Below, piece after piece: positions 7,086-15,743 of a stretch of DNA of 38,314 nt. The position numbers and the translations under genes were made by a program. The DNA is taken from contig JAGWSB010000017.1 in NCBI GenBank assembly GCA_028876375.1, forward strand, positions 1 through 38,314. Direction: 5' to 3'. The first letter of the stretch is position 1; every line of letters begins with the position of its first letter. A model generated the notes under the pieces. It made no database searches. It saw only the letters and a list, made by a program, of their open reading frames with translations, and was not told the origin of the DNA. This stretch comes from Chloroflexota bacterium. Its GTDB lineage: Bacteria > Chloroflexota > Limnocylindria > P2-11E.

Positions 7086-9497
7086 CTATTCCCCCCAGCG
7101 AGGCGGCGCCGGCGGGCGGACCTCCGGCGGCCGCACTCCGCGTCGGTCCTCGCCGTCGAGCGGGATGTGCTCGCTCGGCTTCCACGTCCGGGCCACGGCC
7201 AGCTCCTCCTTGGCGAGAACGGTCGTGCCGAAGCGCTGGTAGACGGAGAGCTCGAAGTTCGGCGTCTCCCCCAGCGCGGCGTGCGGGCAGACCTCGACGC
7301 AGTCGCCGCAGTAGATGCAGCGCGTGATGTCGAGCTCCCAGGTCTCGAGATCCCGCTCGCGCATCATCAGCGCGCCCGTCGGGCAGGTCTCGGCGCAGGC
7401 GCCGCACGAGACGCAGTCGGTGTACTGCAGCGACACGTTCCACGGCGTCGTCACGATCGAGTCGTAGCCCACGCCCATGAGGCCGTAGCAGTTCGCGCCG
7501 ATGACGTCGCGGCAGATGCGGACGCACTGCGTGCAGTTGATGCACTTGTTGAGGTCGCGAAGGATGAAGTCGTGGCTGAAGTCGTACTCGTAGTCGTGGT
7601 AGTCGACCGGCTCCGCGCGGTGGAAGCGGTTCTCGGTGAGGCCGTGCTCGAGCGACAGCCGCTGGAGATGACAGCGGCCGACGTCGGGGCAGACGCACTG
7701 GAGGCAGCGCCCGGCCTCCTTCTCCGCCTGCTGCTTGGCGTAGCCGCTCTCGATGAGCTGGAAGCTCTGAACGCGCTGGTCGAAGGGCAGGAACGGCATG
7801 CGCACCTGCGGCTCTTCGGGCTTGTACGGCACGATGTCGATGAGCTCGGGGACGGACTCCTCCTCCGTGATCTCCGCGGCGACCTCGGCCATGTCGGCGC
7901 CGCTCAGGTAGCGGTCGATGGCCTTCGCCGCCAGCTTCCCCTGCGCGACGGACTGGATGACCGTGACGGCGCCCATCTGGCAGTCGCCGCCGGCGAACAC
8001 GCCGGGGCGATCGGTCATGAGCGCGCCGTTGGCCACGATGGTCTCGCGGCGCGTCTTGCGCAGCCCCGGCGAAGCCCCGTACCAGTCGAGGTCCGGCACC
8101 TGGCCGATGGCCGGGATGACCGTGTCGCACTCGATGACGAAGTTCGAGCCCTCGATGGGGACCGGGCGGCGGCGGCCGGAGGCGTCCGGCTCGCCGAGCG
8201 CCATGCGCTGGAACTCGACGCCGCCCACGCGGCCGTCCTTCTCGACGATCTTCACCGGCGCGGCGAAGAACTCGAGCCGGATGCCCTCGTGCTCCGCGTC
8301 GTCGACCTCGCTGTAGTGCGCACCCATCTCTTTGCGCGACCGGCGGTAGACGACGGTGACGTCGGCGCCGAGGCGGCGCGACGTGCGCGAGCAGTCGAAC
8401 GTGGTGAACCCGCCGCCGATGACGACGACCTTGCTGCCCTTCCCCACCGGCACCGGGTCGCCGCGCGCGTTCTGGTTGAGGTAGTTGATGGCCTCGATGA
8501 CCCCCGGGAGGTCCTCGCCGGGGATGCGCAGCTCGTTGCTGCGCCACGCCCCGATCCCGAGGAAGACGGCGTCGTAGCCCTGCGCGAAGAGGTCGTCGAT
8601 GCTGAAGTCGCGGCCGAGCATCATGCCGCCCTTGAACTCGGCGCCCAGCTGCCACACGCAGTTGAGCTCCTTGTCGAGCTTCACCTTCGGCAGGCGGTAC
8701 TCGGGGATGCCGTAGCGGAGCATGCCGCCCTGCTTCGGCATCATGTCGAACACCGTCACCTGGTGCCCCTTGAGCGACGAGTAGTAGGCGCACGTCATCC
8801 CCGAAGGCCCGGCGCCGATGACCGCGACGCGCTTGCCGGTCGCCGCCGCCTGCGGGAACGGCGTCGGGGCTTTGTCCATCTCGAGCGAGAGCTCGCCGAA
8901 GTACCCGTGGCACTGGCGGATGGCGATCTCCTCCTCGACCAGCCCGCGGCGGCACACCTCCTGGCACGGCGCCGGACAGACCAGGCCGAGCGCGTACGGG
9001 AAGGGCAGCGTCTCCTTGAGGAGGCGCGCCGCCTCGAGGTGCTGGCCCTTCGCCTCGAGCTCGAGGAAGCCCGGGATGTCGATGTGCGTCGGGCAGCCGA
9101 TCTGGCACGGCGGCATGCAGTACGCGTTGTGGTCGCTGAGGATGTATTCGAGGTTCTGACGGCGCTTCGCGAAGAGGCCGTCGCCCGTGGCCTTGATCTT
9201 CATCCCCGGCGTCACCGGCAGATGGCACGACGGCATCGGACGGTCGTAGCCTTCGATCTCGACGAGGCACATGCGACACGCCGCCGCCGGCGCGAGCTTC
9301 TCGTCGTCACACAGCGTCGGGACGTCGAAGCCGGCGCGCTGCGCCGCGCGGAGGATCGACTCGCCGATCGCGGCGGTGACCTCCTGGCCGTCGATCTCGA
9401 TGCTGCAGGTCGGCATCCCCGAGGGGATCTCGCCGTGGTGCGACACGGTGGGGATCTGCGACTCGGTCGACTGGACGTAGCGCTCGAGGATGCTCAC
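7086..9497 (-). CDS. NuoG-like ferredoxin / GltD-type FAD oxidoreductase / polyferredoxin fusion
   Basis: 803 residues from the GTG at 9497, preceded by AGGAGAGA at 8 nt. The 1112-residue track ORF merely extends this frame through nuoF. Domain order: a [2Fe-2S] ferredoxin domain (Cys spacing x10-x2-x12, about residues 63-90) like NuoG; a Cys cluster CMPPCQIGC and VCPAPCQEVCRRG as in the GltD [4Fe-4S] region; an FAD/NAD(P)-binding core with GAGPSG and GGGFTTFDCS; and three C-terminal [4Fe-4S] motifs (CINCTQCVRIC, CVSCGACAETC, CIYCGDCVEVC). Such proteins pass electrons between NAD(P)H, flavin and Fe-S chains. The molybdopterin-type C-terminal domain of a true NuoG is absent. It lies 14 bp after nuoF in the same operon, so NuoF is its likely partner. 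Confidence 0.9.
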   Translation of the reverse strand: MSILERYVQSTESQIPTVSHHGEIPSGMPTCSIEIDGQEVTAAIGESILRAAQRAGFDVPTLCDDEKLAPAAACRMCLVEIEGYDRPMPSCHLPVTPGMKIKATGDGLFAKRRQNLEYILSDHNAYCMPPCQIGCPTHIDIPGFLELEAKGQHLEAARLLKETLPFPYALGLVCPAPCQEVCRRGLVEEEIAIRQCHGYFGELSLEMDKAPTPFPQAAATGKRVAVIGAGPSGMTCAYYSSLKGHQVTVFDMMPKQGGMLRYGIPEYRLPKVKLDKELNCVWQLGAEFKGGMMLGRDFSIDDLFAQGYDAVFLGIGAWRSNELRIPGEDLPGVIEAINYLNQNARGDPVPVGKGSKVVVIGGGFTTFDCSRTSRRLGADVTVVYRRSRKEMGAHYSEVDDAEHEGIRLEFFAAPVKIVEKDGRVGGVEFQRMALGEPDASGRRRPVPIEGSNFVIECDTVIPAIGQVPDLDWYGASPGLRKTRRETIVANGALMTDRPGVFAGGDCQMGAVTVIQSVAQGKLAAKAIDRYLSGADMAEVAAEITEEESVPELIDIVPYKPEEPQVRMPFLPFDQRVQSFQLIESGYAKQQAEKEAGRCLQCVCPDVGRCHLQRLSLEHGLTENRFHRAEPVDYHDYEYDFSHDFILRDLNKCINCTQCVRICRDVIGANCYGLMGVGYDSIVTTPWNVSLQYTDCVSCGACAETCPTGALMMRERDLETWELDITRCIYCGDCVEVCPHAALGETPNFELSVYQRFGTTVLAKEELAVARTWKPSEHIPLDGEDRRGVRPPEVRPPAPPRWGE

Positions 9498-9511
9498 GTC
9501 GTCACTCTCTC

Positions 9512-10750
9512 CTAGGGCTGGGCCATCGTTTCGTAGCGGCGCGAGCGGCTGGGAGCGCACGTCCCTTCCGGGCAGCGGCGCTCGACGATGTGGGCGCGGT
9601 AGTCGTCCGGGAACTCGGCGATCGTCGTACGCACGATCGACGCGCTGGTGATGCCGAAGCCGCACAGCGAGAAGTCGCTCAGATGGTCGGCGAGCTCGCC
9701 GAGCCACTTCAGGTCGTCCTCGCGGCCGAGCCCGGAGGAGATCGACTCGAGGATCCCGCGGACGCGCTTGGTCCCGACGCGGCACGGGACGCAGATCGCG
9801 CACGTCTCCTTCGAGAGGTACTCGAAGAGCCGCGCCGCCTCCGCGACGATGCACGTCCCTTCCGCGATCGCGCGCACCTGCCCCGACCCCATGTACGTCC
9901 CCGCCGCCTTCAGGTCCTCGTAGTCGTAGCGGACGCCCGTCCGCGTCGAATTCAGGATCCCGCAGGTCGGGCCTCCGACATGGATCGCCTTGAGCGCGTG
10001 GGTGACGCCGCCCGCCGTTTGGACGACCTCCCCCAGCGTCGTTCCCAGGCTCACCTCGTACACGCCCGGCTCCGCGACCGCGCCGGTCACCGACACGAGC
10101 TTCGTGCCGCGCGAGCCTCCGCTGCCGGAGAAGGAGTCGGGTCCGTCGCGCACGATGAGGGGCAGCGCCGCGAGCGTCTCGGCGGACGACACCAGCGTCG
10201 GCCGCAGTCGGACGCCCTGCTCGGCGGGCCACGGCGGACGCTGCCGGGCCATCGCGCGCTTGTTCTCGAGCACCGCGAGGAGCGCGCTCTCCTCTCCGCC
10301 CATGAACCCGCCCGGGCCGAGCGCGATCTCGACGCTGACGCCGTCGTCGTGCCGCGCGACGGCGGCGATCGCCTTCTCGGCCGCGGACCGGGCGGCGGTC
10401 GCCTCCGGATGGAGATAGAGCCACGCCTCGCGGGCGCCGACCGCGCGCGCGGCGATGACGATGCCGCCGAGCACGAGCTCCGGCGACCGCTCGAGCAGCG
10501 TTCGCGAGAGCGGGCTGGCCGGATCCGCGTCGTACGCGTTGGCCACGACGTAGGCGGGGTCGCCGGATACCTCCGCGGCGGTCCGCGTCGCGCGCATCTT
10601 CGCGCCGAGGGGGAAGCCCGCGCCGCCGCGTCCGCGCAGCTCGGACCCCTCGATCAGCGCGATCGTGTCGTCGGCCGACAGCGCGAGCGCCCGCTCGCGG
10701 CTCCCGGTCGCATCGGCGCCGAGGAGGCGGAAGGCCGCGCTAGTCGGCAT
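9512..10750 (-). CDS. nuoF: NADH dehydrogenase subunit F-like flavoprotein (51 kDa type)
   Basis: 412 residues, within the NuoF range. It has the glycine-rich FMN/NADH segment LRGRGGAGFPLGAK, a GGEESALLAVLE segment, an SLBB-like domain (YEVSLGTTLGEVVQTAGG), and the N3 [4Fe-4S] ligands ETCAICVPCRVGTKR plus a fourth Cys in FSLCGFG. Several residues usually conserved around FMN differ: the NADESEPGT loop reads NAYDADPAS, GAYICGEE reads GGFMGGEE, and the NVET segment reads SSAET. It starts inside the end of the NuoI/NuoE fusion gene (11-bp overlap) and is followed 14 bp later by the flavoprotein gene. The likely role is NAD(P)H oxidation feeding the Fe-S chain, with altered flavin or substrate handling possible. 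Confidence 0.9.
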   Translation of the reverse strand: MPTSAAFRLLGADATGSRERALALSADDTIALIEGSELRGRGGAGFPLGAKMRATRTAAEVSGDPAYVVANAYDADPASPLSRTLLERSPELVLGGIVIAARAVGAREAWLYLHPEATAARSAAEKAIAAVARHDDGVSVEIALGPGGFMGGEESALLAVLENKRAMARQRPPWPAEQGVRLRPTLVSSAETLAALPLIVRDGPDSFSGSGGSRGTKLVSVTGAVAEPGVYEVSLGTTLGEVVQTAGGVTHALKAIHVGGPTCGILNSTRTGVRYDYEDLKAAGTYMGSGQVRAIAEGTCIVAEAARLFEYLSKETCAICVPCRVGTKRVRGILESISSGLGREDDLKWLGELADHLSDFSLCGFGITSASIVRTTIAEFPDDYRAHIVERRCPEGTCAPSRSRRYETMAQP

Positions 10751-11462
10751 ACGCGGGCTCCAGCGGCTGCGCGACGTCCTGGTCGTGGAGCGTGTCGTGG
10801 ACCGGGGCGGGCGATACCGGCGGCCAGCTGGCCGCGATGCCGACGTTCCCGGTGTAGCGCCGGCCGCCGCGCGGGATCGCCGTCCCCTCCCCCGGGGGCG
10901 CGCCTCGGAAGTTCGGCAGCAGCGACGCGGCGGTGTAGACGCTCGTCATCGCCACGTCGAACTCCGCCGCGACGAGCTGCGCCGCGGTCCACGGCAGGTA
11001 GCCGTAGGCCCCGTGCGCCGCGTACAGGACGCGGTGCAGACGGTCGGCGGTGTGCGGCGTCTGGCTGAGGATGCGGCGCATCGGCGCGAGGTCGAGCGAC
11101 GTCTCGTCCTCGGCCGGGACGGTCGTCACCACCTGCGACATCGGCCGGCGCGCGCCGTACGGCGCGGCGGCGACCATGCGGATGCGGTAGTACGCGCTGC
11201 GCGGCGCGATCGTCGGGCGCTTGCGGAAGCCGTTGCGGAACTTGTACGAGATGGAGATCGCCCGCGGCGGGCAGGCCTTCTCGCACATGAGGCACGACTC
11301 GCACTTGAAGATGTTCGTCTCCGGCTCGAGGAGCAGCGCGATGAGGCCGCGGCTGCGCTCGGGCAGCTCGCGCTTCTCGTACGGGTACTTGCGCGTGACC
11401 GCTTGATGCCGCAGCGCGTGGCTCAGCGTCCGCCGGAGCCCGACGAAGATGCCGCTGATCAT
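10740..11462 (-). CDS. Fusion of half NuoI (one [4Fe-4S]) to the NuoE N-terminal helical domain
   Basis: 240 residues. Residues 1-80 resemble NuoI: GLRRTLSHALRHQAVTRKYP, a KRELPERSRG segment, then one complete cluster motif CESCLMCEKACPPRAI. The second NuoI [4Fe-4S] motif that should follow about 30 residues later is missing; the chain instead runs through YYRIRM into a segment with no cysteine. Residues about 115-185 resemble the N-terminal helical part of NuoE (RVLYAAHGAYGYLPWTAAQL, VYTAASLLPNF), but the thioredoxin-like [2Fe-2S] domain of NuoE is absent and the C-terminus is Pro/Gly-rich. I checked the neighbouring frames for the missing Cys motifs and found none, so a simple frameshift does not explain it. 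It lies 13 bp after nuoD and overlaps nuoF. Confidence 0.72.
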   Translation of the reverse strand: MISGIFVGLRRTLSHALRHQAVTRKYPYEKRELPERSRGLIALLLEPETNIFKCESCLMCEKACPPRAISISYKFRNGFRKRPTIAPRSAYYRIRMVAAAPYGARRPMSQVVTTVPAEDETSLDLAPMRRILSQTPHTADRLHRVLYAAHGAYGYLPWTAAQLVAAEFDVAMTSVYTAASLLPNFRGAPPGEGTAIPRGGRRYTGNVGIAASWPPVSPAPVHDTLHDQDVAQPLEPAYAD

Positions 11463-11475
11463 CGCGCGCGGCTCG

Positions 11476-12672
11476 TCATCGATCGACGTCGCCGAGGACG
11501 ATGTCGATGGATCCGAGGATGGCCACGAGGTCGGCGATGAGGCGGCCGTTCAGCAGCCACGGCAGGATCTGCAGGTTCATGAAGGACGGGCCGCGCATCT
11601 TCGCGCGGAAGGGGTTCGGCGCCGACCCGCCGGCGCTGATCATGTAGAACCCGACCTCGCCCTTCGCGCCCTCGACCGTGTAGTAGGCCTCGCCGCGCGG
11701 GCACTTCCACACGTGCCCCTGGCGCGCGCGCACCGGTCCCGCCGGGAGCTTATCGATGCATTCGCGGATGAGGGCGATCGACAGCTTCATCTCGTTGAGG
11801 CGCACCTGATAGCGCGCGTAGGCGTCGCCCTCGGTGAAGATCACCGGCCTCAGCGTCTTCAGCTCGGGATAGATCGAGTAGGGCCGGTCGCGCCGCAGGT
11901 CCCAGTCGACGCCCGACCCGCGCGCCATCGGCCCGGTGAGGCCGTATTGCAGCGCGACCTCCTTGGGGATGACGCCGATGCCGACGGTCCGCTCGAGGAA
12001 GATCTCGTTGCCCTCGAGGATCTCGCGGTAGTCCCGGTCGATCGCCTTCTCCCAGCGGTCGAGGAACCGCTCGATCTTTCCCAGGACCCCCGGCGGGAAG
12101 TCGTACAGGAGTCCGCCGGGGCGGAAGTAGTTGTGGTTCATCCGCGATCCGCAGATCTCCTCGAGGATGTCGAGGATCTCCTCGCGGTCGCGCATGCACC
12201 ACAGGAACGGCGTCGTCGCGCCGACGTCGAGGCCGTACGACCCGAGCCAGATGCAGTGCGAGGCAGACCGCGACAGCTCGTCGACGATGACCCGCAGGAA
12301 CTCCGCGCGACGCGGCACGTCGATGCCCGCGATGGCCTCGGCGGCCCCGCAGTAAGCGTGCTCGTTGAGCATCGCCGAGACGTAGTCCGCCTGGTCCGCG
12401 TAGCGCGGCCCCTGCTGGTACGTGCGCCACTCGAAGATCTTTTCCAGGCCGCGGTGGAGGTAGCCCATCACCGGGACGCACTCGACGATCATCTCGCCGT
12501 TCAGCTTGATGACGAGGCGGAGCACGCCGTGCGTCGAGGGGTGCTGCGGTCCGAGGTTGAGGATGAGCTCCTCGGTCTCGAGCCCCTCGCCGATGGTCTC
12601 TATCTCCGGCGGTGGAGCCTCGGCGGGCACGCCGCCACGCTGCTCGCGCCGCATGTCGGTCTCGGTGGCCAT
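11476..12672 (-). CDS. nuoD: NADH-quinone oxidoreductase subunit D (49 kDa)
   Basis: 398 residues from the ATG at 12672, preceded by AGGAGG and overlapping the nuoB stop as TGATG. The family start LNLGPQHPSTHGVLRLV is clear. Then come GYLHRGLEKIFEWRTY (quinone-site region and the HRG whose Arg is methylated in mitochondria), DYVSAMLNEHAY, and the C-terminal ILGSIDIVLGDVDR typical of NuoD. Together with NuoB it forms the quinone-reducing junction of complex I. The NuoC partner that normally sits between nuoB and nuoD is missing here, and the first 30 residues before LNLGP are a low-complexity leader rather than a NuoC remnant. Confidence 0.96.
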   Translation of the reverse strand: MATETDMRREQRGGVPAEAPPPEIETIGEGLETEELILNLGPQHPSTHGVLRLVIKLNGEMIVECVPVMGYLHRGLEKIFEWRTYQQGPRYADQADYVSAMLNEHAYCGAAEAIAGIDVPRRAEFLRVIVDELSRSASHCIWLGSYGLDVGATTPFLWCMRDREEILDILEEICGSRMNHNYFRPGGLLYDFPPGVLGKIERFLDRWEKAIDRDYREILEGNEIFLERTVGIGVIPKEVALQYGLTGPMARGSGVDWDLRRDRPYSIYPELKTLRPVIFTEGDAYARYQVRLNEMKLSIALIRECIDKLPAGPVRARQGHVWKCPRGEAYYTVEGAKGEVGFYMISAGGSAPNPFRAKMRGPSFMNLQILPWLLNGRLIADLVAILGSIDIVLGDVDR

Positions 12673-13256
12673 CAGCCTCCTCGGAAGATCTTCTCGCGGA
12701 GACGCAGGATCCCCTCTGTCAGCGCTTCGGGGCGCGGCGGGCACCCGGGAACGTACACGTCCACGGGCACGACCGTGTCGACGCCCTGGAGCGTCGCGTA
12801 GCTGTCCCAGAACTCGCCGCCGGACGAGGCGCAGTTGCCCATCGCGATGACCCACTTCGGCTCGGGCATCTGCTCGTACAGCCGCCGCAGGCGCGGCGCC
12901 ATCTTGTGGGTGACGGTGCCCGCGACGATCATCACGTCGGCCTGCCGCGGGCTCGACCGGAACACCTCCGCGCCGAAGCGCGCGAGGTCGTGGTGCGACG
13001 CGGAGGCGGCCATCATCTCGATCGCGCAGCACGCGAGGCCGTAGCCCAAGGGCCACGGGCTGCGCGAGCGCGCCCAGCTCATGAGGTCCTTGATGGTGGC
13101 GAAGACGACGTTGTCCTCGTTGGCGAGCGCGCCGGGCGTCGGGGGAACGTAGTCGGGAGCGCCGAGGCCTGTCTGTGTGGTCGTCGGCCGCTCCTTGAGC
13201 GCGTCCGCGATCTCGAAGTGGATCGGGCGCGCCGGCGGCTTCTGATCGACAGCCAT
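12672..13256 (-). CDS. nuoB: NADH-quinone oxidoreductase subunit B (N2 cluster)
   Basis: 194 residues. Ligands of the N2 [4Fe-4S] cluster are present: the tandem pair in [12 protein letters not shown], the Cys in [10 protein letters not shown], and VPGCPPRPE. The N-terminal 50 residues (Pro/Thr-rich, ending [16 protein letters not shown]) are longer than in many NuoB proteins. It hands electrons from the peripheral arm to quinone at the NuoB/NuoD interface. The ATG at 13256 lies 22 bp after the stop of the inositol-monophosphatase-like gene. TACACT, 9 nt before the ATG on the minus strand, could be an internal promoter for the Nuo genes. Confidence 0.96.
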   Translation of the reverse strand: MAVDQKPPARPIHFEIADALKERPTTTQTGLGAPDYVPPTPGALANEDNVVFATIKDLMSWARSRSPWPLGYGLACCAIEMMAASASHHDLARFGAEVFRSSPRQADVMIVAGTVTHKMAPRLRRLYEQMPEPKWVIAMGNCASSGGEFWDSYATLQGVDTVVPVDVYVPGCPPRPEALTEGILRLREKIFRGG

Positions 13257-13278
13257 CTGGGATGGAGTGTAGGGATAC

Positions 13279-14100
13279 CTATGGATCTTGCACGTGGATC
13301 AACAGCGCCACGAGTGCTTCGTGGATGCCCCGCCCGCTCGCGACGAGCGTCGGTGCGTCCGGTCGCACGCCCTTCGTCTCGCTGAGCATGCCTCCGGCCT
13401 CCGATACGAGCAGACGCCCCGCGGCCCAGTCCCACTCGCGCCCGCCGGATTCGGCGTAGGCGTCGAGCCGCGCCGCGGCGACCCAGGCCAGATCGAGCGC
13501 CGCCGACCCCGCGCGGCGCACGTCGCGGACGACGGGAACGATCAGCGCTTCTCGCCGCGCCTGCTCGCGTCGGTCCTCGGCGTCATAGGAGAAGCCGTCA
13601 CCCAGCAGCGATAGGCCGAGATCGGTCACGCCGCTGACCGCGAGCCGGCGCGGCTCCGACGCGCTCGCCGACGACCGCAGCCAAGCCCCCTCGCCGCGCG
13701 CGGCGGAGAAGAGCTCGCCGCGCACGGGGTCGTGCGTCACGCCGACGAGGGGGCCGCCGGCGTCGGCGCACGCGATCGTCACGCACCAGTGCGGGATGCG
13801 GTACAGGTAGTTGACCGTGCCGTCGAGCGGATCGACCAGCCAGCGGCGGCTCGACGTCCCGGTCGCGCCGCCGCCCTCCTCCGACACGATCGCGTCGTGC
13901 GGATGCGCGCGCCGGATCGCGTCGACGATGAGCGCCTCCGACGCGCGGTCGGCGTCGCTCACCTCGTCGGTGCGCGACGACTTCGTGCTCCGTCCGCTCA
14001 CCGGTCCGTCCCACCGCTCCAGCAGGAGACGGCCCGCCGCGAGCGCCGCGCTCTCCGCGGTCGCGAGCGCGGCCTCCGTCGCCGCGCGCATCCGCGTCAC
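13279..14100 (-). CDS. Inositol-monophosphatase-family phosphatase
   Basis: 273 residues, the usual family size. Metal-binding and catalytic motifs are intact: the SEEGGG glutamates, [14 protein letters not shown] (the DPxDGT motif) and [16 protein letters not shown] near the C-terminus. The family dephosphorylates inositol phosphates, fructose-1,6-bisphosphate, histidinol phosphate or 3'-phosphoadenosine 5'-phosphate, and the sequence does not decide among them. The GTG start overlaps the stop of the 5'-nucleotidase gene as GTGA. An in-frame ATG three codons later is an alternative. Two phosphatases are therefore coupled just upstream of the Nuo genes; a functional connection is not evident. 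Confidence 0.9.
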   Translation of the reverse strand: MTRMRAATEAALATAESAALAAGRLLLERWDGPVSGRSTKSSRTDEVSDADRASEALIVDAIRRAHPHDAIVSEEGGGATGTSSRRWLVDPLDGTVNYLYRIPHWCVTIACADAGGPLVGVTHDPVRGELFSAARGEGAWLRSSASASEPRRLAVSGVTDLGLSLLGDGFSYDAEDRREQARREALIVPVVRDVRRAGSAALDLAWVAAARLDAYAESGGREWDWAAGRLLVSEAGGMLSETKGVRPDAPTLVASGRGIHEALVALLIHVQDP

Positions 14101-15743
14101 TGCGCCGTCACGCGGCCGGGGCTGATGGGCGAGACCGGCGAGTGCGCCTCGAGGTACGTCGCGACGACGTCCTCGTCGACGTCGCCGTAGATGAGGTCGG
14201 TGCCCTTGGTGAACTCGACGTGGCCGTCGCCGCCGCCCTGCAGGTAATCGATCGTCGCGACGTGATAGGTCCGCGCCGGGTCGAGCGGCTGTCCGCCGAC
14301 GGTCGCGCGCGTGACGCGGCTCCCCGGCGCCGCGGAGGATCGGTACGCGAGCGTTCCCCCGGCCATGAAGAGGCGTCCGGCGCTCCCCGCCATCCCCTCG
14401 AACACCTCGGTCAGCTGCGCACCGGTGAGGTCGAGGCTCACGACCGTGTTCCGGAAGGGCAGGACCTCGGCCAGCTCTTCGTACGTGATGTCGCCGGCGC
14501 GCAGGGACGACCGCAGGCCGGCGCCGTTGTAGAACGCGAGGTCGCTCTTCCAGCCCTGCCGTCGTCCGTAGTCCAGGAGCGCGTCGGCGACGAGGTTGCC
14601 GAGCGGGTCGTTCATCTCGCGGTCCGCCTGGAACGCGTCCGTCGCCTTGCCCACCACTCGCTTGCCGTACTTGTCGGCGTCGGCGCGGCGCTCGGCCACG
14701 AGCGCGGCGACGCTGGCCAGCGGCGGTGCCGCGCCCGACGCGACGGGCAGGATCACGCCGGCGCTTTGCACGGCGGAGACCCTGTGCGTCGCGGGATCGA
14801 TCGTGAGCTCGATGCGCCCGAGATCCTCGGCGGCCGTTCCCGCTTGGAAGATCTTCGTCGTCCCCGCGACGCGCGCGGTGCGGAAGACGAGGTGATCGTG
14901 CCCGCCGACGATCACGTCGATGCCCGGGACCGCCTCGGCGAGCGACGTGTCGCCGCCCGCGATGCGCGAGGTGCCGCCCTCGACGCCGAGGTGGCTGAGC
15001 ACGACGATCACGTCGGCCTGGCGCCGCACCTCGGGGAGGTACTTCCGCACGCTCTCGATCCCCGGAAGGAACACCAGGCCCTTCGTGCTGCTCGCCTTGA
15101 TGATCGAGGCGCTCGGATAGGTGAGGCCGATGACGCCGACGCGCGCGATCCCCAGATCCTTGACGATGTACGGCTTGACGTAGGGCGGCGGCGCGCCGGT
15201 CGCGGCCTGCACGAGGTTCGCCGCGAGGAACGGGAAGCTCGCCTCGGCCGCGCGCTTAGCGAGCTCGTCCTGGCCCCAGTCGAGGTCGTGATTCCCGACG
15301 GCCTGCGCGTCGTACCCGATGAGGCTCATCGCCTTCGTCATCGCGGCGCCGTGGTCGATCGCCGAGATCAGCGTGCCGCTGAGGGCGTCGCCCGCGTCGA
15401 GCGTCAGCGTCCGCGCGGGCGCGCGCGAGCGCTGCAGCTGGATCATCCCGCCGAGGATGGCCATGCCGCCCAGCTCGAACGACCTCCCCGACGTGGTGAT
15501 CGTCTGCGCGTCGAGGTGCCCATGGATGTCGTTGGTGTGGAGGATCTGGATGCGGTCCGCCGCGAGCGGCGCCGCCGCCGCGACCGCGGCCGCCGAGGGG
15601 GCGAGCGCGGAGGCGCTCGGCGGGCGCGAGGCGACGGGGCCGGTGGACGCCGTGCACGCTCCGAGGAGCGCGACGACGGCGAGGAGGGCGCTAAGCCGGC
15701 TGATGCGCCCTGTACTGGAGCTCGTAGAGACGATGGTAGACAC
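14097..15743 (-). CDS. 5'-nucleotidase / UDP-sugar hydrolase family lipoprotein
   Basis: 548 residues. The signal segment RISRLSALLAVVALLGAC ends in a lipobox, and an Ala/Ser/Pro linker follows, so the enzyme should be anchored outside the membrane. The metallophosphatase domain has LHTNDIHGH, DAGDALSGT, VGNHDLDWGQ, VVLSHLG and VGGHDHL. The C-terminal 5'-nucleotidase domain has YNGAGLRSSL, LPFRNTVVSLDLTGAQL and the substrate-clamping TIDYLQGGGDGH. It would release nucleosides and phosphate from extracellular nucleotides. The ATG at 15743 lies 53 bp inside the ABC transporter gene; no closer in-frame start precedes the signal peptide, so the overlap seems real, although a rarer start codon cannot be excluded. 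Confidence 0.93.
   Translation of the reverse strand: MSTIVSTSSSTGRISRLSALLAVVALLGACTASTGPVASRPPSASALAPSAAAVAAAAPLAADRIQILHTNDIHGHLDAQTITTSGRSFELGGMAILGGMIQLQRSRAPARTLTLDAGDALSGTLISAIDHGAAMTKAMSLIGYDAQAVGNHDLDWGQDELAKRAAEASFPFLAANLVQAATGAPPPYVKPYIVKDLGIARVGVIGLTYPSASIIKASSTKGLVFLPGIESVRKYLPEVRRQADVIVVLSHLGVEGGTSRIAGGDTSLAEAVPGIDVIVGGHDHLVFRTARVAGTTKIFQAGTAAEDLGRIELTIDPATHRVSAVQSAGVILPVASGAAPPLASVAALVAERRADADKYGKRVVGKATDAFQADREMNDPLGNLVADALLDYGRRQGWKSDLAFYNGAGLRSSLRAGDITYEELAEVLPFRNTVVSLDLTGAQLTEVFEGMAGSAGRLFMAGGTLAYRSSAAPGSRVTRATVGGQPLDPARTYHVATIDYLQGGGDGHVEFTKGTDLIYGDVDEDVVATYLEAHSPVSPISPGRVTAQ

Noticed and set aside
7086-10424. A 1112-residue fused flavoprotein.
   Set aside because: The extra N-terminus is a shadow of nuoF; a ribosome-binding site and GTG at 9497 mark the real start.
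10740-11462. Frameshift as the cause of the missing NuoI and NuoE cysteine motifs.
   Set aside because: The other two frames around YYRIRM and after LLPNF contain no CxxCxxC or NuoE-like Cys pattern.
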